NCBI RefSeq assembly: GCF_005146945.1
Contig: NZ_SWMS01000022.1
Span: 1 to 64,000, forward strand
Direction: 5' to 3'
Source: Prauserella endophytica
GTDB lineage: Bacteria > Actinomycetota > Actinomycetes > Mycobacteriales > Pseudonocardiaceae
DNA: 64,000 nt
The position numbers were made by a program, and so were the translations under genes. The notes beneath the pieces were generated by a model. The model made no database searches. It was given only the letters and a program-made list of their open reading frames with translations, and was not told where the DNA came from. Of this stretch, positions 63,573 through 64,000 are shown one piece after another. How positions within the stretch are numbered: the stretch's first letter is position 1; each line of letters opens with the position of its first letter.

Positions 63573-64000
63573 AGGACCTGAACGACCTGCTCGCAATCGC
63601 GCTGGAAGCCGCCGACATCGGCGCGAAGCTCATGACCACCTCGGCACCAGGAGCCGTCCGAGCCAAGGGCGACCGCGACTACGTGACCGAGCTGGACGTC
63701 AAGATCCAACACGAGATCCAAGCCCACCTACACCGCGCAACCCCAGACATCGACTTCCTCGGCGAAGAGGAAGGTGGCGGCACCATCGATGAGAGCACCG
63801 AGTACGTGTGGGCGCTCGACCCCATCGACGGCACCTCGAACTTCGCCCACGGCATCCCGCTATGTGCCACCTCGCTAGCCCTGGTCCACCGAGGCGAACC
63901 CGTCGTGGGCGTCATCGTCGCGCCGTTCCTGAACCTGCGCTACCACGCCACCAAAGGCGGCGGAGCGTACTGCAACGACAAGCCCATCCACGCAAGCGAG
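63569..64000 (+). CDS. inositol monophosphatase-family phosphatase, 3' end outside window
   Basis: 144 residues visible from GTG 63569, overlapping the pra stop by 4 nt (GTGA). Metal-binding motifs: GEEEGGG, then VWALDPIDGTSNFAHGIPLC (DPIDGT). Hydrolyses a sugar or nucleotide phosphate monoester; substrate unknown. AICEs often carry metabolic genes such as Nudix or phosphohydrolases beside pra, so this is cargo or regulation rather than mobility. Confidence 0.9.
   Translation, partial: MKDLNDLLAIALEAADIGAKLMTTSAPGAVRAKGDRDYVTELDVKIQHEIQAHLHRATPDIDFLGEEEGGGTIDESTEYVWALDPIDGTSNFAHGIPLCATSLALVHRGEPVVGVIVAPFLNLRYHATKGGGAYCNDKPIHASE

Larger units (their letters stand above)
56430..64000. mobile_element. 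actinomycete integrative and conjugative element (pSAM2-type AICE), partial
   Basis: Gene order int-xis-repSA-tra(FtsK)-small proteins on the minus strand, with a divergent pra-like regulator, is the canonical AICE layout. Adjacent genes overlap by ATGA/TGATG, showing one tight operon. All core genes look intact. The left border is between the terminator at 56427 and int at 56463; no tRNA is visible there, so the attachment site is not a recognisable tRNA. The right border is beyond the window. Confidence 0.88.

Overview
The DNA is about 70% GC with strong third-position GC bias. Gene content (a pSAM2-type integrative element, WS/DGAT acyltransferase, MocR regulators, F420-type deazaflavin reductase family protein, a small protein resembling the AMED_5909 family) points to an actinomycete of the Pseudonocardiaceae, probably close to Amycolatopsis. 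This is inferred from gene families; no rRNA is present.

Left accessory zone (1-10.7 kb). An IS21-family remnant (istA plus 3'-truncated istB, one end only) is followed by a DUF2637/SpdB-like gene split by a 2.2-kb group II intron whose boundaries can be placed to the base (3339-5537). Next is a 4.9-kb island between two perfect 37-bp direct repeats (5772-5808 and 10662-10698). The right repeat overlaps the 3' end of a chromosomal DNA-alkylation-repeat gene, and the island splits that gene's terminator hairpin. The island holds two integrase fragments, a tRNA 3'-end-like scar and a two-gene, lower-GC module of unknown function (925 and 230 aa).

Chromosomal zone (10.7-56.4 kb). 10.7-29.4 kb is a mix of PadR/hydrolase, GNAT, Nudix, MocR-LysE, MFS, GlcD-type oxidase, TPP enzyme, GST and WS/DGAT genes. 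29.4-48 kb looks like a catabolic gene set: amidase, D-2-hydroxyacid dehydrogenase, two Asp/Glu-racemase/maleate-isomerase superfamily proteins, a GntR/FCD regulator, a tartrate/malate-type dehydrogenase, an aldehyde dehydrogenase, a class III aminotransferase, a DUF3830 protein, an FAD 2-hydroxyacid oxidase and a TPP enzyme. Three copies of one palindrome (GATTGTNNACAATC type) lie at three of its promoters and fit the operator class of the GntR protein, so the set is probably one regulon. It is interrupted by a PIN toxin whose antitoxin is frameshifted and by a 1418-residue P-type ATPase. 48-56.4 kb carries a PP2C phosphatase, a fatty acid beta-oxidation pair, a regulator with two TetR DNA-binding domains in one chain, and two acyl-CoA dehydrogenases. 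Four related intergenic palindromes (27.1, 29.4, 40.0 and 48.8 kb) sit at gene ends.

Right accessory zone (56.4 kb to the end). An apparently intact actinomycete integrative and conjugative element (AICE) runs int, xis, repSA, FtsK-type tra, a 39-aa CxxC protein and three small AICE proteins on the minus strand, then a Pra-like regulator and a truncated inositol-monophosphatase gene on the plus strand. Its far end is outside the window.
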